Origin: Runella rosea
GTDB lineage: Bacteria > Bacteroidota > Bacteroidia > Cytophagales > Spirosomataceae
Reading direction: 5' to 3'
DNA: 64,000 nucleotides
Assembly: GCF_003325355.1 (NCBI RefSeq)
Contig: NZ_CP030850.1
Location: 930,001-994,000, forward strand
Shown here: one piece after another, positions 45,195 through 53,673 of the stretch
Position numbering within the stretch: the first letter of the stretch is position 1
Layout of the letters: the number at the start of each line of letters is the position of its first letter
Translations under genes and position numbers: made by a program
The notes under the pieces: generated by a model
The model's input: only the letters and a program-made list of their open reading frames with translations
Database searches by the model: none
Told to the model about the DNA's origin: nothing

Positions 45195-46232
45195 ATGGAT
45201 AGCCCCGACGACCGAAAATTACTCTTACTTGGCCCTTTAGCTCTCTGGACAATTTCGACGATTTTCTTTAATCTAAACATGTTCAACGGGGTCGTGCCTT
45301 CGTTTAAGTTTCTGATTTTCGGGCTACTTTCGGTCTATTTTACTTGGATTTTGGTGCGTTTTTTGGTCTTTCGTGTACGGAGACGTTTTCAGGGTATCCC
45401 CAACACCCGCAAACGAATTTTAACGCTCATTGCGCTGATGTTTCCGGGAACCGTGGTCGCGGTGGGCTGTCGGGTCATTGCCCTCAAGTATTGGGTTTAT
45501 AAGGACACCGCACTCACCGACGCCGACATCGACGTTTTGTTTATGACTGGGCTGAGTTTTTTCAACTTTACCATCATTTATTCCCTCTACGAAAGCCATT
45601 ATTTTTTTCAGCAATGGAACATCGTCAATCGGCAGAAGGAAGAACTGGCCCGTGCCAATTTGGAAATGCAGTTGGACTCCCTGAAAAATCAAGTCAAACC
45701 CCATTTTTTATTCAATAGCCTCAATGCCCTTCAGGCGTTGGTCAAAACCCAACAGACCCAAACGGCCATGAAGTTTATTACCGATTTGTCGCAAGTATAT
45801 CGGTATTTGTTACAAAGCAACGAGCAGACGCTCATTTCGCTCCAAAAAGAACTTGATTTTATGCACGCCTATTTTAGTCTGCTCAAAACCCGGTTTAGCA
45901 AGGGGCTGCATCTGGAAGTGAAAGTCAATCCGCAATGGCACAATTACCAGCTTCCGCCCATGACGTTGCAGCTTTTGGTTGAGAATGCGGTCAAACACAA
46001 CAAGGTGTCAAGCCAAAATCCATTGACCATCAAAATCGAAAGCGTCGAAGAGGCTTATATTCAGGTCTCGAATAATTTACAACGCAAAAACAATGACTCG
46101 CTGCCAACCACCAAAAAAGGCCTTGTCAGTATCAGTGCCAAATACGAATTATTGCAACTTCCGCCCATTGATTTGTACGAGGATACCGAAAATTATATCG
46201 TCAGAATTCCGCTCATTAAACCCCAAGAATAA
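45195..46232 (+). CDS. LytS-type sensor histidine kinase (first of three paralogues)
   Basis: The 345-residue kinase has four hydrophobic segments in the first 140 residues, then NQVKPHFLFNSLNALQ with H170 as the phosphoacceptor, N-box VENAVKHN, a second NN in QVSNNLQRKN and KKGLVSISAKYELL as G-box. It overlaps the LytTR gene by one base (TAATG), so the pair is translationally coupled. It shares the three-residue-block layout with the kinases at 48406 and 49977. It is downstream of the beta-lactamase-fold lipoprotein. Confidence 0.88.
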   Translation: MDSPDDRKLLLLGPLALWTISTIFFNLNMFNGVVPSFKFLIFGLLSVYFTWILVRFLVFRVRRRFQGIPNTRKRILTLIALMFPGTVVAVGCRVIALKYWVYKDTALTDADIDVLFMTGLSFFNFTIIYSLYESHYFFQQWNIVNRQKEELARANLEMQLDSLKNQVKPHFLFNSLNALQALVKTQQTQTAMKFITDLSQVYRYLLQSNEQTLISLQKELDFMHAYFSLLKTRFSKGLHLEVKVNPQWHNYQLPPMTLQLLVENAVKHNKVSSQNPLTIKIESVEEAYIQVSNNLQRKNNDSLPTTKKGLVSISAKYELLQLPPIDLYEDTENYIVRIPLIKPQE

Positions 46233-47008
46233 TGAAAGTCGTCATTATCGAAGATGAAGAATTGGCCGCCGAACACCTCAAAGTCATGGTCACGGAAATT
46301 GACGCCAACATTGAAGTAGTGGCGATGTTGGAGAGTGTCGATAGCAGCGTAGAATGGTTTCGTACGCACCCTGCGCCTGATTTGGCACTCATGGACATTG
46401 AGTTGGCCGACGGACAAAGTTTTGAGATATTCAATCAAATTCAGCTTAAATGTCCCGTCATTTTTACGACAGCCTACGACGAATTTGCCATTCAGGCCTT
46501 TAGAGTAAATAGCATTGATTATTTGCTCAAACCCATCGAAGAAGATATGCTCCGACAAAGTCTTCGGAAATTTCAACACTTACGAAAAACGTTTGGGGCA
46601 CTCGAAAACACCCTAAATTTGGACGAATTAAAAGCAATGCTCACCTCGCAGAAGCAGGTCAGGCCCAATTACCGCGACCGTTTTTTGCTCAAACAAGGGA
46701 CCAAATTGTTACCGCTCCGGGCGGAAGACATTGCTTATTTTGAAAGTAAAGAAGGACTTACGTTTGTTAAAACCCGCGATAAACGTTCTTATTTGATTGA
46801 ATATCCGCTCGAAGAATTGGAAACGATGGTCAATCCTAAGGCATTTTTCAGGGCGACTCGGCAGTATTTGGTGGCGCGGCAATCCATCGACAAAATTCAG
46901 GTTCATCTCAACGGTCGCCTCAAAATCACGCTTAAACCCCTCACCGAAGATGAATTAATTATCAGCCGTTACAAAGCACCTGAGTTTAGGGCGTGGATGG
47001 GAGAATAA
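46232..47008 (+). CDS. LytTR response regulator (first paralogue)
   Basis: The 258-residue regulator has a receiver domain with acidic pocket IIEDEE and phosphoacceptor D55 in ALMDIELADG, then TAYDEFAIQAFRVNSIDYLLKP and a C-terminal LytTR domain (DIAYFESKEGLTFVKT, FFRATRQYLVARQSID). It is coupled to the kinase gene upstream. It resembles the regulator at 51046 closely, with a 23-base identical DNA stretch (46403-46425 and 51217-51239), so the two arose by duplication. Confidence 0.9.
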   Translation: MKVVIIEDEELAAEHLKVMVTEIDANIEVVAMLESVDSSVEWFRTHPAPDLALMDIELADGQSFEIFNQIQLKCPVIFTTAYDEFAIQAFRVNSIDYLLKPIEEDMLRQSLRKFQHLRKTFGALENTLNLDELKAMLTSQKQVRPNYRDRFLLKQGTKLLPLRAEDIAYFESKEGLTFVKTRDKRSYLIEYPLEELETMVNPKAFFRATRQYLVARQSIDKIQVHLNGRLKITLKPLTEDELIISRYKAPEFRAWMGE

Positions 47009-47012
47009 AAAA

Positions 47013-47038
47013 GGAGTGCGCTCAGTTGAGTGCACTCC
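47013..47038. terminator. Bidirectional hairpin terminator
   Basis: GGAGTGC/GCACTCC and CTCA/TGAG pairing, with one mismatch, form a stem over 47013-47038. On the minus strand it is followed by T6, serving the oxidoreductase gene at 47059; it also ends the LytS-LytTR transcript. Confidence 0.8.
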
Positions 47039-47058
47039 TCAAAACTCACTTTTAAAAA

Positions 47059-48141
47059 TTACAATCTTACCACTTCACCCGTACGCACAGATTCGTCGCA
47101 GGCAAACGCAATTTGAAGGCTGTTGACAGCGTCGTTCATGTGATCAGTCAGGTCAACGTCTTCCACAATGGCTTTTAAGAAAAAGCTTTGTTCGCGGTTG
47201 CAAAGTTCCTGGTGGTCTGGCTCGTCGGTCAGGTTTATCCACTCATCTTCTTTGACAAACTGGTTATTTTCGTTCAACTCGGCGTGATGAAAACGCAACG
47301 ATTCAGTCTTGGTATGCGCATCTACATTGTCAGATTTACCGCTGCCACCCGCTTCTTTGGCCACGATAGAAACACAGCCTTTGGGACCAACGACATCTTT
47401 GACGAAGAAGGCGGTTTCGCTCATCATCGGGCCCCATCCTGCTTCGTACCAGCCCACAGAACCATCCTCAAAACGGATTTGCAACTGTCCGTAATTATAA
47501 TTTCCAGCGGGAATTTCTTCGGTCAATCGGGCGCCAATGGCCGATACCCAAACGGGTTTTGAACGAGTCATCTGGCACATCACGTCGATGTAATGAACAC
47601 CGCAGTCCACAATCGGACTCAGGCTTTTCATCAAATTGCGGTGTACATCCCACATGTAGCCGTGGCTTTGCTGGTTGAGGTTCATACGCATGACCAAGGG
47701 CTTACCAAGTTCTTGCGCCAGTTCCACAAATTTTTCCCACGACGGATGGTGCCGTAAAATATAACCCACCACCAGTTTTTTATTGGCCTTCACGGCCGCC
47801 GCTACTACGCGTTTTGCGCCTTCGACCGTATCGGCAACGGGTTTTTCGATAAATACGTGACAGCCGTGCTCGAAGGCCATTACCGCAAACGCCTCGTGGG
47901 TGTCGGGATAGGTCGAGATACAAACCGCGTCAGGGGTTGTAGCCTTCAGGGCTTCGGCATAATCTGAGAAAAGCGAATAGCCGCCGCCCAGTTTTTCATT
48001 CAGGACTTCCTTGCTTTTTCCGGTTGAAACGATTCCGCAGATTTCGAAACCTTCGGCATTATGATACGCCGTTGCGTGGGAGGCTCCCATGTTTCCGCAT
48101 CCTACCACCAGAACGCGCACGGGTTTATTGAGTGTTGACAT
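47059..48141 (-). CDS. Gfo/Idh/MocA family oxidoreductase (cytoplasmic)
   Basis: The ATG at 48141 gives 360 residues starting MSTLNKPVRVLVVGCGNMGASHATAYH, the NAD-binding Rossmann signature; 14 codons upstream are open but add nothing family-like. The lysine motif is VFIEKPVADTVEGA. No signal sequence, unlike the exported paralogue at 8294. It is likely a sugar or inositol dehydrogenase. It is a single gene on the opposite strand between the two LytS/LytTR sets, as if inserted there. Confidence 0.85.
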   Translation of the reverse strand: MSTLNKPVRVLVVGCGNMGASHATAYHNAEGFEICGIVSTGKSKEVLNEKLGGGYSLFSDYAEALKATTPDAVCISTYPDTHEAFAVMAFEHGCHVFIEKPVADTVEGAKRVVAAAVKANKKLVVGYILRHHPSWEKFVELAQELGKPLVMRMNLNQQSHGYMWDVHRNLMKSLSPIVDCGVHYIDVMCQMTRSKPVWVSAIGARLTEEIPAGNYNYGQLQIRFEDGSVGWYEAGWGPMMSETAFFVKDVVGPKGCVSIVAKEAGGSGKSDNVDAHTKTESLRFHHAELNENNQFVKEDEWINLTDEPDHQELCNREQSFFLKAIVEDVDLTDHMNDAVNSLQIAFACDESVRTGEVVRL

Positions 48142-48405
48142 AGATAGTTTGAAAGGAAAATGATTCTTGCCGTAAAAGTACAACTTACTACTTTACCTAC
48201 TACAATTTCTTGGGGGTTTGAATTCCCGACATCCTCAGAGCGAATAGAATCATTGGCTTAGGCCCTCTCACAATTCAAGCGGTGTTTTTCTCAATTCATT
48301 CATAAAAATCTCGAAATAAAGGCCGATGATTTCCTTGTTTAGAAAATTGCCCCTTATCTTCATCCCGCAATGCATTATGGCAACATCATGTAATTTAACC
48401 TAAAC

Positions 48406-49980
48406 GTGTTTCGACCCCGCTTTTTTTCACCTGCTGAGTGGCGCTATCATCTGCTGATGATGCCGTTGCTGTTTACCATCGGCAACTATTTCTTCATCGG
48501 AATGGATTATTTCCGTTCTCGGGATGCTTTTATCGCGGGTACAGTCGTGATTTGCGGGCTTTATTGGTTCTCTATTGTGTTGCTGACCATTGCCATTCGA
48601 AAAGTGCGCGCCATTGTTCCCGAACAGTTTATTCTTAGGCGCATCCTTATTATGATGGCTGTAGTAGGAGTGCTGACTGGATTATTGGCCATTTTTGATG
48701 TATGGGTGTATAGCCTAATTCCGCGTCTTTCTATCCCCTTCAGTTGGGCCAAAGTAAAACCTATTTGGATATTGGGAGCCGTGTTTGACGTTTTTATTTG
48801 CGTTGCCCTGAATTTGTTTTACTCGGAGTCTTGTCGAAAAAAAACACTCCAAACCGTGCGCCCAAACTCGTCGCCTATCAACACTTCTTCAAAAATAGAC
48901 GGCCGCTTAGCGCTTACTTATCAGGGATGGTGGTCGGGAGTGAGTCCGCTTGAATGGGGTTTTCACGGGTTGGTCTTATTGATGTTGGTTCCGTTGACCA
49001 ATTACCTGATTATTGGTCCAAATTATCTATCCGACCCATTGCTGCTTAGCCTTGGCTCAGCGTTGGTCGTGATGCTGTACATGCCTTGCGCCGTTTTATT
49101 GACCTTGTCGGTTCGGCTGGCCATTCGTACTTTTCCGCTTCTTCGTCAAACCCTTTTTCGGGTATTGTTAATGCTTTTACTGACTGGGACGGTTTCTTCT
49201 ACGGCCGTAGTATGCTCGTTGTGGGTCATTAGTGAAATTGACATATTTGGCGTTACATTTTCCATCATGACAGCCAAAGCGTTCATTCTGTTGGGGTTAT
49301 GTTTTGATTTTTTGCTTTGCCTCACCCACGGTTATTTCTACGCTTTATCCATGTGGCAACAAGAACAGGTAGAAAAGGAGACCCTCAAAAATGAAGCACT
49401 CCAAAGACGCTACGACACCCTGAAGGGGCAGGTAAATCCGCATTTTTTATTCAACAGCCTTACCTCTCTTTCATCCTTGATTCAGGAAGACGTAAAACAG
49501 GCCGAAAAGTTTGTGGATGAACTTGCTAAGGTCTACAGGTATTTGCTCCAAACCCACCAAAATCCACTCACCACACTCGAAAAAGAAATCAACTTTATCA
49601 ATTCGTACGTCTTTTTGCTCAAAATACGCTACGGAAATGGCATTTCAGTCACAATTGACGTCGACAATACCGAAAAATCGGGTTATTTGCCGCCACTTAC
49701 CCTGCAAATGCTACTTGAAAATGCCATGAAAAACAATACGATTTCGTCCAAAAAACCACTGAATATACTCATTCGAAGCACCGACGAAGGCCAATTAATG
49801 ATTCAGCACACGATTCAAAAACGAATGGTCAGCATTGCAGACCCGCAAGCTGAATTAACCAATCTAGTTGGTAAATATACCTTCTTGACGGCAGAGCCCG
49901 TTTCCATGTTTGACAACGGCACAACTTTTACGGTACTCCTCCCCTTGTTGCCCAATTTGACCGTCAGCGAAGATAGATGA
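48406..49980 (+). CDS. LytS-like kinase with duplicated membrane module and eroded ATP site
   Basis: A GTG start gives 524 residues, about 180 more than its neighbours. Residues 8-146 and 179-318 are two copies of the same membrane module (SPAEWRYHLLMMPLL against SPLEWGFHGLVLLML). The kinase domain keeps H346 in NPHFLFNSL but the N-box is ENAMKNN (residues 438-444) where the paralogues have ENAVKHN, the second NN is replaced by HT, and the G-box glycine of QIGLSNI is lost (QAELTNL). It overlaps the next kinase gene by four bases, so the two are likely produced together. Catalytic activity is doubtful. Confidence 0.85.
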   Translation: MFRPRFFSPAEWRYHLLMMPLLFTIGNYFFIGMDYFRSRDAFIAGTVVICGLYWFSIVLLTIAIRKVRAIVPEQFILRRILIMMAVVGVLTGLLAIFDVWVYSLIPRLSIPFSWAKVKPIWILGAVFDVFICVALNLFYSESCRKKTLQTVRPNSSPINTSSKIDGRLALTYQGWWSGVSPLEWGFHGLVLLMLVPLTNYLIIGPNYLSDPLLLSLGSALVVMLYMPCAVLLTLSVRLAIRTFPLLRQTLFRVLLMLLLTGTVSSTAVVCSLWVISEIDIFGVTFSIMTAKAFILLGLCFDFLLCLTHGYFYALSMWQQEQVEKETLKNEALQRRYDTLKGQVNPHFLFNSLTSLSSLIQEDVKQAEKFVDELAKVYRYLLQTHQNPLTTLEKEINFINSYVFLLKIRYGNGISVTIDVDNTEKSGYLPPLTLQMLLENAMKNNTISSKKPLNILIRSTDEGQLMIQHTIQKRMVSIADPQAELTNLVGKYTFLTAEPVSMFDNGTTFTVLLPLLPNLTVSEDR

Positions 49981-51065
49981 AATTATCATTGAAGCATATT
50001 CCCCTGCCTGGTTTTCGCATACGACAACAGACCAAACTGCATTTTTTGCTGTTGTTTTCGTGGTTTATTCCATTACTTACCTTTTGGATGGTTGGCCCCG
50101 ACTATCTCAACAAACCCTTTGTTTTCATTGCAGCTACCAGCCTTAATCTTAGCATAGCGGCAACATGCCTCATTACCCTCGACTATTTTACGCAGCAAAT
50201 CATTCAACGATATCCCGACCTCAACCAGACCAAAAAACGGGCAGGGTGGTTGCTCTTTACCTTTATGATTATCACTCCAATATTCATTTTGGGGGGTATT
50301 TTCTTGTACGATTATTTTCATCTGTTTGGCTATCATCACAATCCCCGCATTACCATACAAATTTTCATCTTGAATATCGGCGCAAACCTCCTTTCGGTAG
50401 GAATCGACGAAACGGTGTACTCTATTCATAAATGGCGGGAAAACGCACTTGAAAAAGAGAAATTGCAACAAGAAAACCTACAAAGTCGATTTGATAGCCT
50501 CAAAAGTCAGGTTAATCCACACTTTCTTTTCAACAGCCTAAATTCGCTTTCGTCATTGATTGCCGATGAGCCCGCACAGGCCGAGATTTTTGTGGACGAA
50601 ATGGCCAAAGTATACCGCTATTTACTGCAAACAAATTCGCAGGGAGATCTGACCACTTTGGCCCATGAGCTCAAATTCATTGAATCTTATTTTCACCTGC
50701 TCAAAACCCGCTACCGAAACGGTATTCATTTGGAAGTTAATATTCCAGCGGCTTTTTATTCTTACCAAATTCCACCATTAACCTTACAAATACTGGTCGA
50801 AAATGCGGTAAAGCACAATGTCATTGTGGCAAGTCGCCCTTTACATTTGGAAATAACGGGACTGGACGGTCATTTCTTGCAAGTTAGAAATAACCTCCAA
50901 CGCAAAAATACCCGCGTAGCATCCAATCAAATCGGCCTATCAAACATCATGGCCAAATATCAATTATTAACCCAATCAAAACCCGTTATTACTGACCATG
51001 ATGGGTTTTTCACCGTTGTATTACCCCTAATTGTTGCGACGAAACATGAACGTATTAATCGTTGA
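49977..51065 (+). CDS. LytS-type sensor histidine kinase (canonical)
   Basis: The 362-residue kinase has four to five membrane segments in the first 150 residues, similar to each half-module of the preceding protein (LFSWFIPLLTFWMVGPDYLNKP), and then NPHFLFNSLNSLSSL with H182, N-box VENAVKHN, NNLQRKN and QIGLSNIMAKYQLL. All boxes are intact. The ATGA start overlap with the gene before and a 20-base overlap with the regulator gene after it indicate a tightly coupled three-gene unit. It can phosphorylate the LytTR regulator or support the degenerate partner. Confidence 0.88.
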   Translation: MKLSLKHIPLPGFRIRQQTKLHFLLLFSWFIPLLTFWMVGPDYLNKPFVFIAATSLNLSIAATCLITLDYFTQQIIQRYPDLNQTKKRAGWLLFTFMIITPIFILGGIFLYDYFHLFGYHHNPRITIQIFILNIGANLLSVGIDETVYSIHKWRENALEKEKLQQENLQSRFDSLKSQVNPHFLFNSLNSLSSLIADEPAQAEIFVDEMAKVYRYLLQTNSQGDLTTLAHELKFIESYFHLLKTRYRNGIHLEVNIPAAFYSYQIPPLTLQILVENAVKHNVIVASRPLHLEITGLDGHFLQVRNNLQRKNTRVASNQIGLSNIMAKYQLLTQSKPVITDHDGFFTVVLPLIVATKHERINR

Positions 51066-51819
51066 AGACGAAGAATTGGCCGTAAAAAAACTGCAAAAAT
51101 TAATTGCCGAGGCAGACGCATCGCTCACCGTGGTGGGCATTACGGCCAGTATTGAAGAATCGGTCGATTGGCTCGAAAACCACCCCGCCCCCGACCTGAT
51201 TTTTATGGACATCGAATTGGCCGACGGACAAAGTTTTGAAATTTTTGAACAGGTCGATGTGCAAAGCACTGTTATTTTCACTACCTCTTATGATGAGTAC
51301 GCCTTGCAAGCCTTTAAGGTCAACAGCATTGATTATCTGCTCAAACCGATTCAAAAGGAAGATTTACAAAGAAGCCTGAAAAAATTGCGCGATTTGCGCG
51401 GAAATCAACAGGCAGAGGGCGTGCCGTTTAGCATAGAAAAATTAATCAAAGAATTGCAGTTGCAACAGCAGCCTGTTGAGTTTCGGAAACGATTCTTGGT
51501 ACGACAAGGCCAACGATTGTTGTCTATCGAAACCTCAGAAATTGCGTATTTCTTTACCGATGAACGTTTTAGTTTCTTCAAAACGCACAACAATCAAAAA
51601 TTTCTGGTTGAATATACCCTCGACGAATTGGCGGAAAACCTCGACCCGTACCAATTCTTTCGGATAAGCCGTAGCGTGATTGTTACGCACCAAGCCGTCG
51701 AACAGATTCAGCCTTATTTTGGCAATCGATTGTCCTTAAATTTACACCCGACTTTCGAGAAAGAGGCCATTGTCAGTCGGGAAAAAGTGAGTGATTTTAA
51801 AAAATGGATGGGTAAATAA
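51046..51819 (+). CDS. LytTR response regulator (second paralogue)
   Basis: The ATG at 51046, which lies inside the end of the kinase gene, gives 257 residues starting MNVLIVEDEELAVKKL. The receiver has D55 in FMDIELADG, and TTSYDEYALQAFKVNSIDYLLKP; the C-terminal LytTR domain contains EIAYFFTDERFSFFKT and FFRISRSVIVTHQAVE. It is a duplicate of the regulator at 46232. The target genes are not identifiable from this window. Confidence 0.9.
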   Translation: MNVLIVEDEELAVKKLQKLIAEADASLTVVGITASIEESVDWLENHPAPDLIFMDIELADGQSFEIFEQVDVQSTVIFTTSYDEYALQAFKVNSIDYLLKPIQKEDLQRSLKKLRDLRGNQQAEGVPFSIEKLIKELQLQQQPVEFRKRFLVRQGQRLLSIETSEIAYFFTDERFSFFKTHNNQKFLVEYTLDELAENLDPYQFFRISRSVIVTHQAVEQIQPYFGNRLSLNLHPTFEKEAIVSREKVSDFKKWMGK

Positions 51820-51824
51820 AACCC

Positions 51825-52304
51825 TTAATTGACATTTTTTCCTGCTTTATGGGGACAGAGTTCATCGGTGCAATGCCCGTAAAATACCAGCGAATGTTGT
51901 AAAACTTGCGTTTGAAACCAGTCGCCCACGGTATTTTCGATGGAACCCATGCGCGGGTCACAAAATTCTTTCACGCAGTGACAGTCCAAACAAACCACGT
52001 GGTCGTGCTGCCGACTGCCGAGCGTGCGTTCATAATGCGATGCGGGTGAGTTGCCAAATTGATGTTTTTTTATCAGGCCCGCTTCCGCAAATAGCTCAAG
52101 CGTGTTGTAAACGGTGGCCATACTAAGGTGAAAGCCCTTTTCCAGCAGTATTTCACGCAATTGGTTAGCGTCAAAATGATGATGGTCGTGGTGCGAATAT
52201 ATTTCTTCCAATATCGTATACCGTTCTTGCGTACGACGAAAGCCTTTCAACTCAAGAAACTGGTCCAGTCGCAACGTAGCTGCTCGAAGGTGTGAAGTGT
52301 GCAT
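51825..52304 (-). CDS. Fur-family ferric uptake/peroxide regulator
   Basis: The 159-residue protein begins LRLDQFLELKGFRRTQERYTILEEIY, the Fur winged helix, has the metal-sensing HDHV near residue 100, CLDCHC at 105-110 and a second structural pair in HCTDELCPH at 144-152. This is the standard Fur or PerR arrangement, and the acidic/His metal site is complete. It lies six bases from the converging LytTR gene. It may regulate the iron-type operon at 57-64 kb, which is conjecture. Confidence 0.8.
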   Translation of the reverse strand: MHTSHLRAATLRLDQFLELKGFRRTQERYTILEEIYSHHDHHHFDANQLREILLEKGFHLSMATVYNTLELFAEAGLIKKHQFGNSPASHYERTLGSRQHDHVVCLDCHCVKEFCDPRMGSIENTVGDWFQTQVLQHSLVFYGHCTDELCPHKAGKNVN

Positions 52305-52408
52305 AATCTATAAATAAGAATAGCGGGTGCATCTATGCCACAAATTTACCTTTATTTAGATTAATTACAAACAATAAGCAAAGAAATCTTCTTCTCAAAC
52401 GCAAAGAG

Positions 52409-53146
52409 CTACTTATTTTCAATGATTTTCAAAAAACCAATAACCGTTTGATTAATAATAGATTGCTGTACTTCTCGCGTAATTGTGGCGTTGTCGTCGC
52501 CCAATTGTGAACCGTAGTAACCAAATTGAGCGTGGTTTCCGCCCTTGATTCCAACCCATTGTGTGTTGGAAGGCAATTTCCCTTTATTTTCAAAAACTTC
52601 GGGCAGACTCGCCAAACCGTCATTTGTGGCGTAGAGTTTTACGACTGGCAATATAAACGAAGAAAGGTCAATGTCGCGCGGATGCGAGGTTCCCATCAAG
52701 ATTAATCCCGCGAGTACGTTTTTATTTTCGTACGCAAATTGGGCCGCCATTTTGCCCCCCTGAGAATGCCCCGCCAACACATAGCGCTTGGTGGTATCAG
52801 TCAACGAAAACAAAGTTTTGATTTGTTGATATCCCCGCGTTGCCATACGCCAGGGCATTTTAATGATGTGGCTCTCAAAGCCCGCATCGGCGGCATGGCG
52901 CGCAATGGGTGCGTACGCTGAAGGCTCCACCAAAGCGCCCGGGAAAAACAACAAGACCGTTTTTCTCTTTGTCATGGGGCTAAATGAAATAAGCTGTTTG
53001 GTTACAGTAACGGTTGTCTGCGCAGTTGAAGTAAGCGTGTTTGCAGGCAAGTTTCGGGTTTGATACGAAAGCCAGTTCCAAAGTGTAAACGTGCCAACAA
53101 GGCTAAACCAAACAAGTCTAAACCAGTTTTTCTTCGATATTTTCAT
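52409..53146 (-). CDS. Signal-anchored alpha/beta hydrolase
   Basis: The 245-residue protein has an N-terminal hydrophobic anchor (residues about 8-25, WFRLVWFSLVGTFTLWNWL) and an alpha/beta hydrolase core: LLFFPGALVEPSAYAPIA, nucleophile elbow GHSQGG with the serine near residue 130, and VGIKGGNHAQFGYYG with the catalytic His. It resembles dienelactone-hydrolase-like esterases; the substrate is unknown. It is alone on its strand next to the metE leader. Confidence 0.75.
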   Translation of the reverse strand: MKISKKNWFRLVWFSLVGTFTLWNWLSYQTRNLPANTLTSTAQTTVTVTKQLISFSPMTKRKTVLLFFPGALVEPSAYAPIARHAADAGFESHIIKMPWRMATRGYQQIKTLFSLTDTTKRYVLAGHSQGGKMAAQFAYENKNVLAGLILMGTSHPRDIDLSSFILPVVKLYATNDGLASLPEVFENKGKLPSNTQWVGIKGGNHAQFGYYGSQLGDDNATITREVQQSIINQTVIGFLKIIENK

Positions 53147-53471
53147 GACTTAGAGAACGTCGGCGAGGTAGTAAATGAAAGATACATTCCAAAACCAAAA
53201 CGCCCAATTATTCTACTCTTACCCCCACGCTATTCAGCCACCTATTTTTTTACCCTTGTAAAGTGGGGCTTTTTTTCAAATTCTCAAAAGATAAATATTG
53301 TCATTTTATGAAAAAATAAACTACTTTTAAATTACAATTCAACACTAATATAGATTTTTTATCTATATTAATTTATATTAACAGTTTTTATATCTACATA
53401 CATTTTCTTCTTCTATTTTTGCCAAAGTTCTTTCATACAATTGCCGTTTTGAGGTTTCTGACTTACTTTTT
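53147..53471. other. AT-rich gene-free stretch before the cobalamin riboswitch
   Basis: About 325 bases without a credible gene. Divergent starts of the hydrolase (minus) and metE leader (plus) are here. It holds a perfect 10-bp inverted repeat at 53346-53370 and a TATTTTTG minus-7 element at 53414-53421 that could start the riboswitch transcript. Confidence 0.6.
53346..53370. repeat. Perfect 10-bp inverted repeat upstream of metE
   Basis: TAATATAGAT and ATCTATATTA are perfect complements around a T5 spacer, about 45 bases upstream of the likely minus-7 element of the metE leader. The place and symmetry are those of an operator for a homodimeric regulator, but no such regulator is adjacent. 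Confidence 0.55.
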
Positions 53472-53590
53472 AAAGCATCAGAATTAAAAAGGAATCGTGT
53501 GTAAATCACGAGCTGACGTGCAACCGTAAGCAGCACCCTAGAGCACTGCGAGCCGAGACACTTGCCTCCAAACGTATTGACCGATGCTTT
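53472..53590 (+). ncRNA. Cobalamin riboswitch of metE
   Basis: The segment contains the conserved core in order: GGAATCGTG, a TGTAAAT loop with CACG closing, AGCTGACGTGCAACCGTAAG (the B12 box), GAGCCGAGACACTTGCC, and arms AAAGCATC at 53472 with GATGCTTT at 53583-53590 that close the outer stem. With vitamin B12 bound it should switch off the B12-independent methionine synthase that follows. It ends 83 bases before the metE ATG. Confidence 0.85.
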
Positions 53591-53673
53591 CACGATCTAA
53601 AGCAGTAGTCAAGCAAAAAGGAAGGACAATAAGTTACCCAAAATTTATTGTTTCACTCAACTCCTTTTACGAA

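Noticed and set aside
53584-53673. Upstream ATG for metE at 53584
   Set aside because: It lies inside the closing arm of the cobalamin riboswitch and adds 30 residues unlike any metE N-terminus; the ATG at 53674 gives the standard MLKNNLGYPRIG start.
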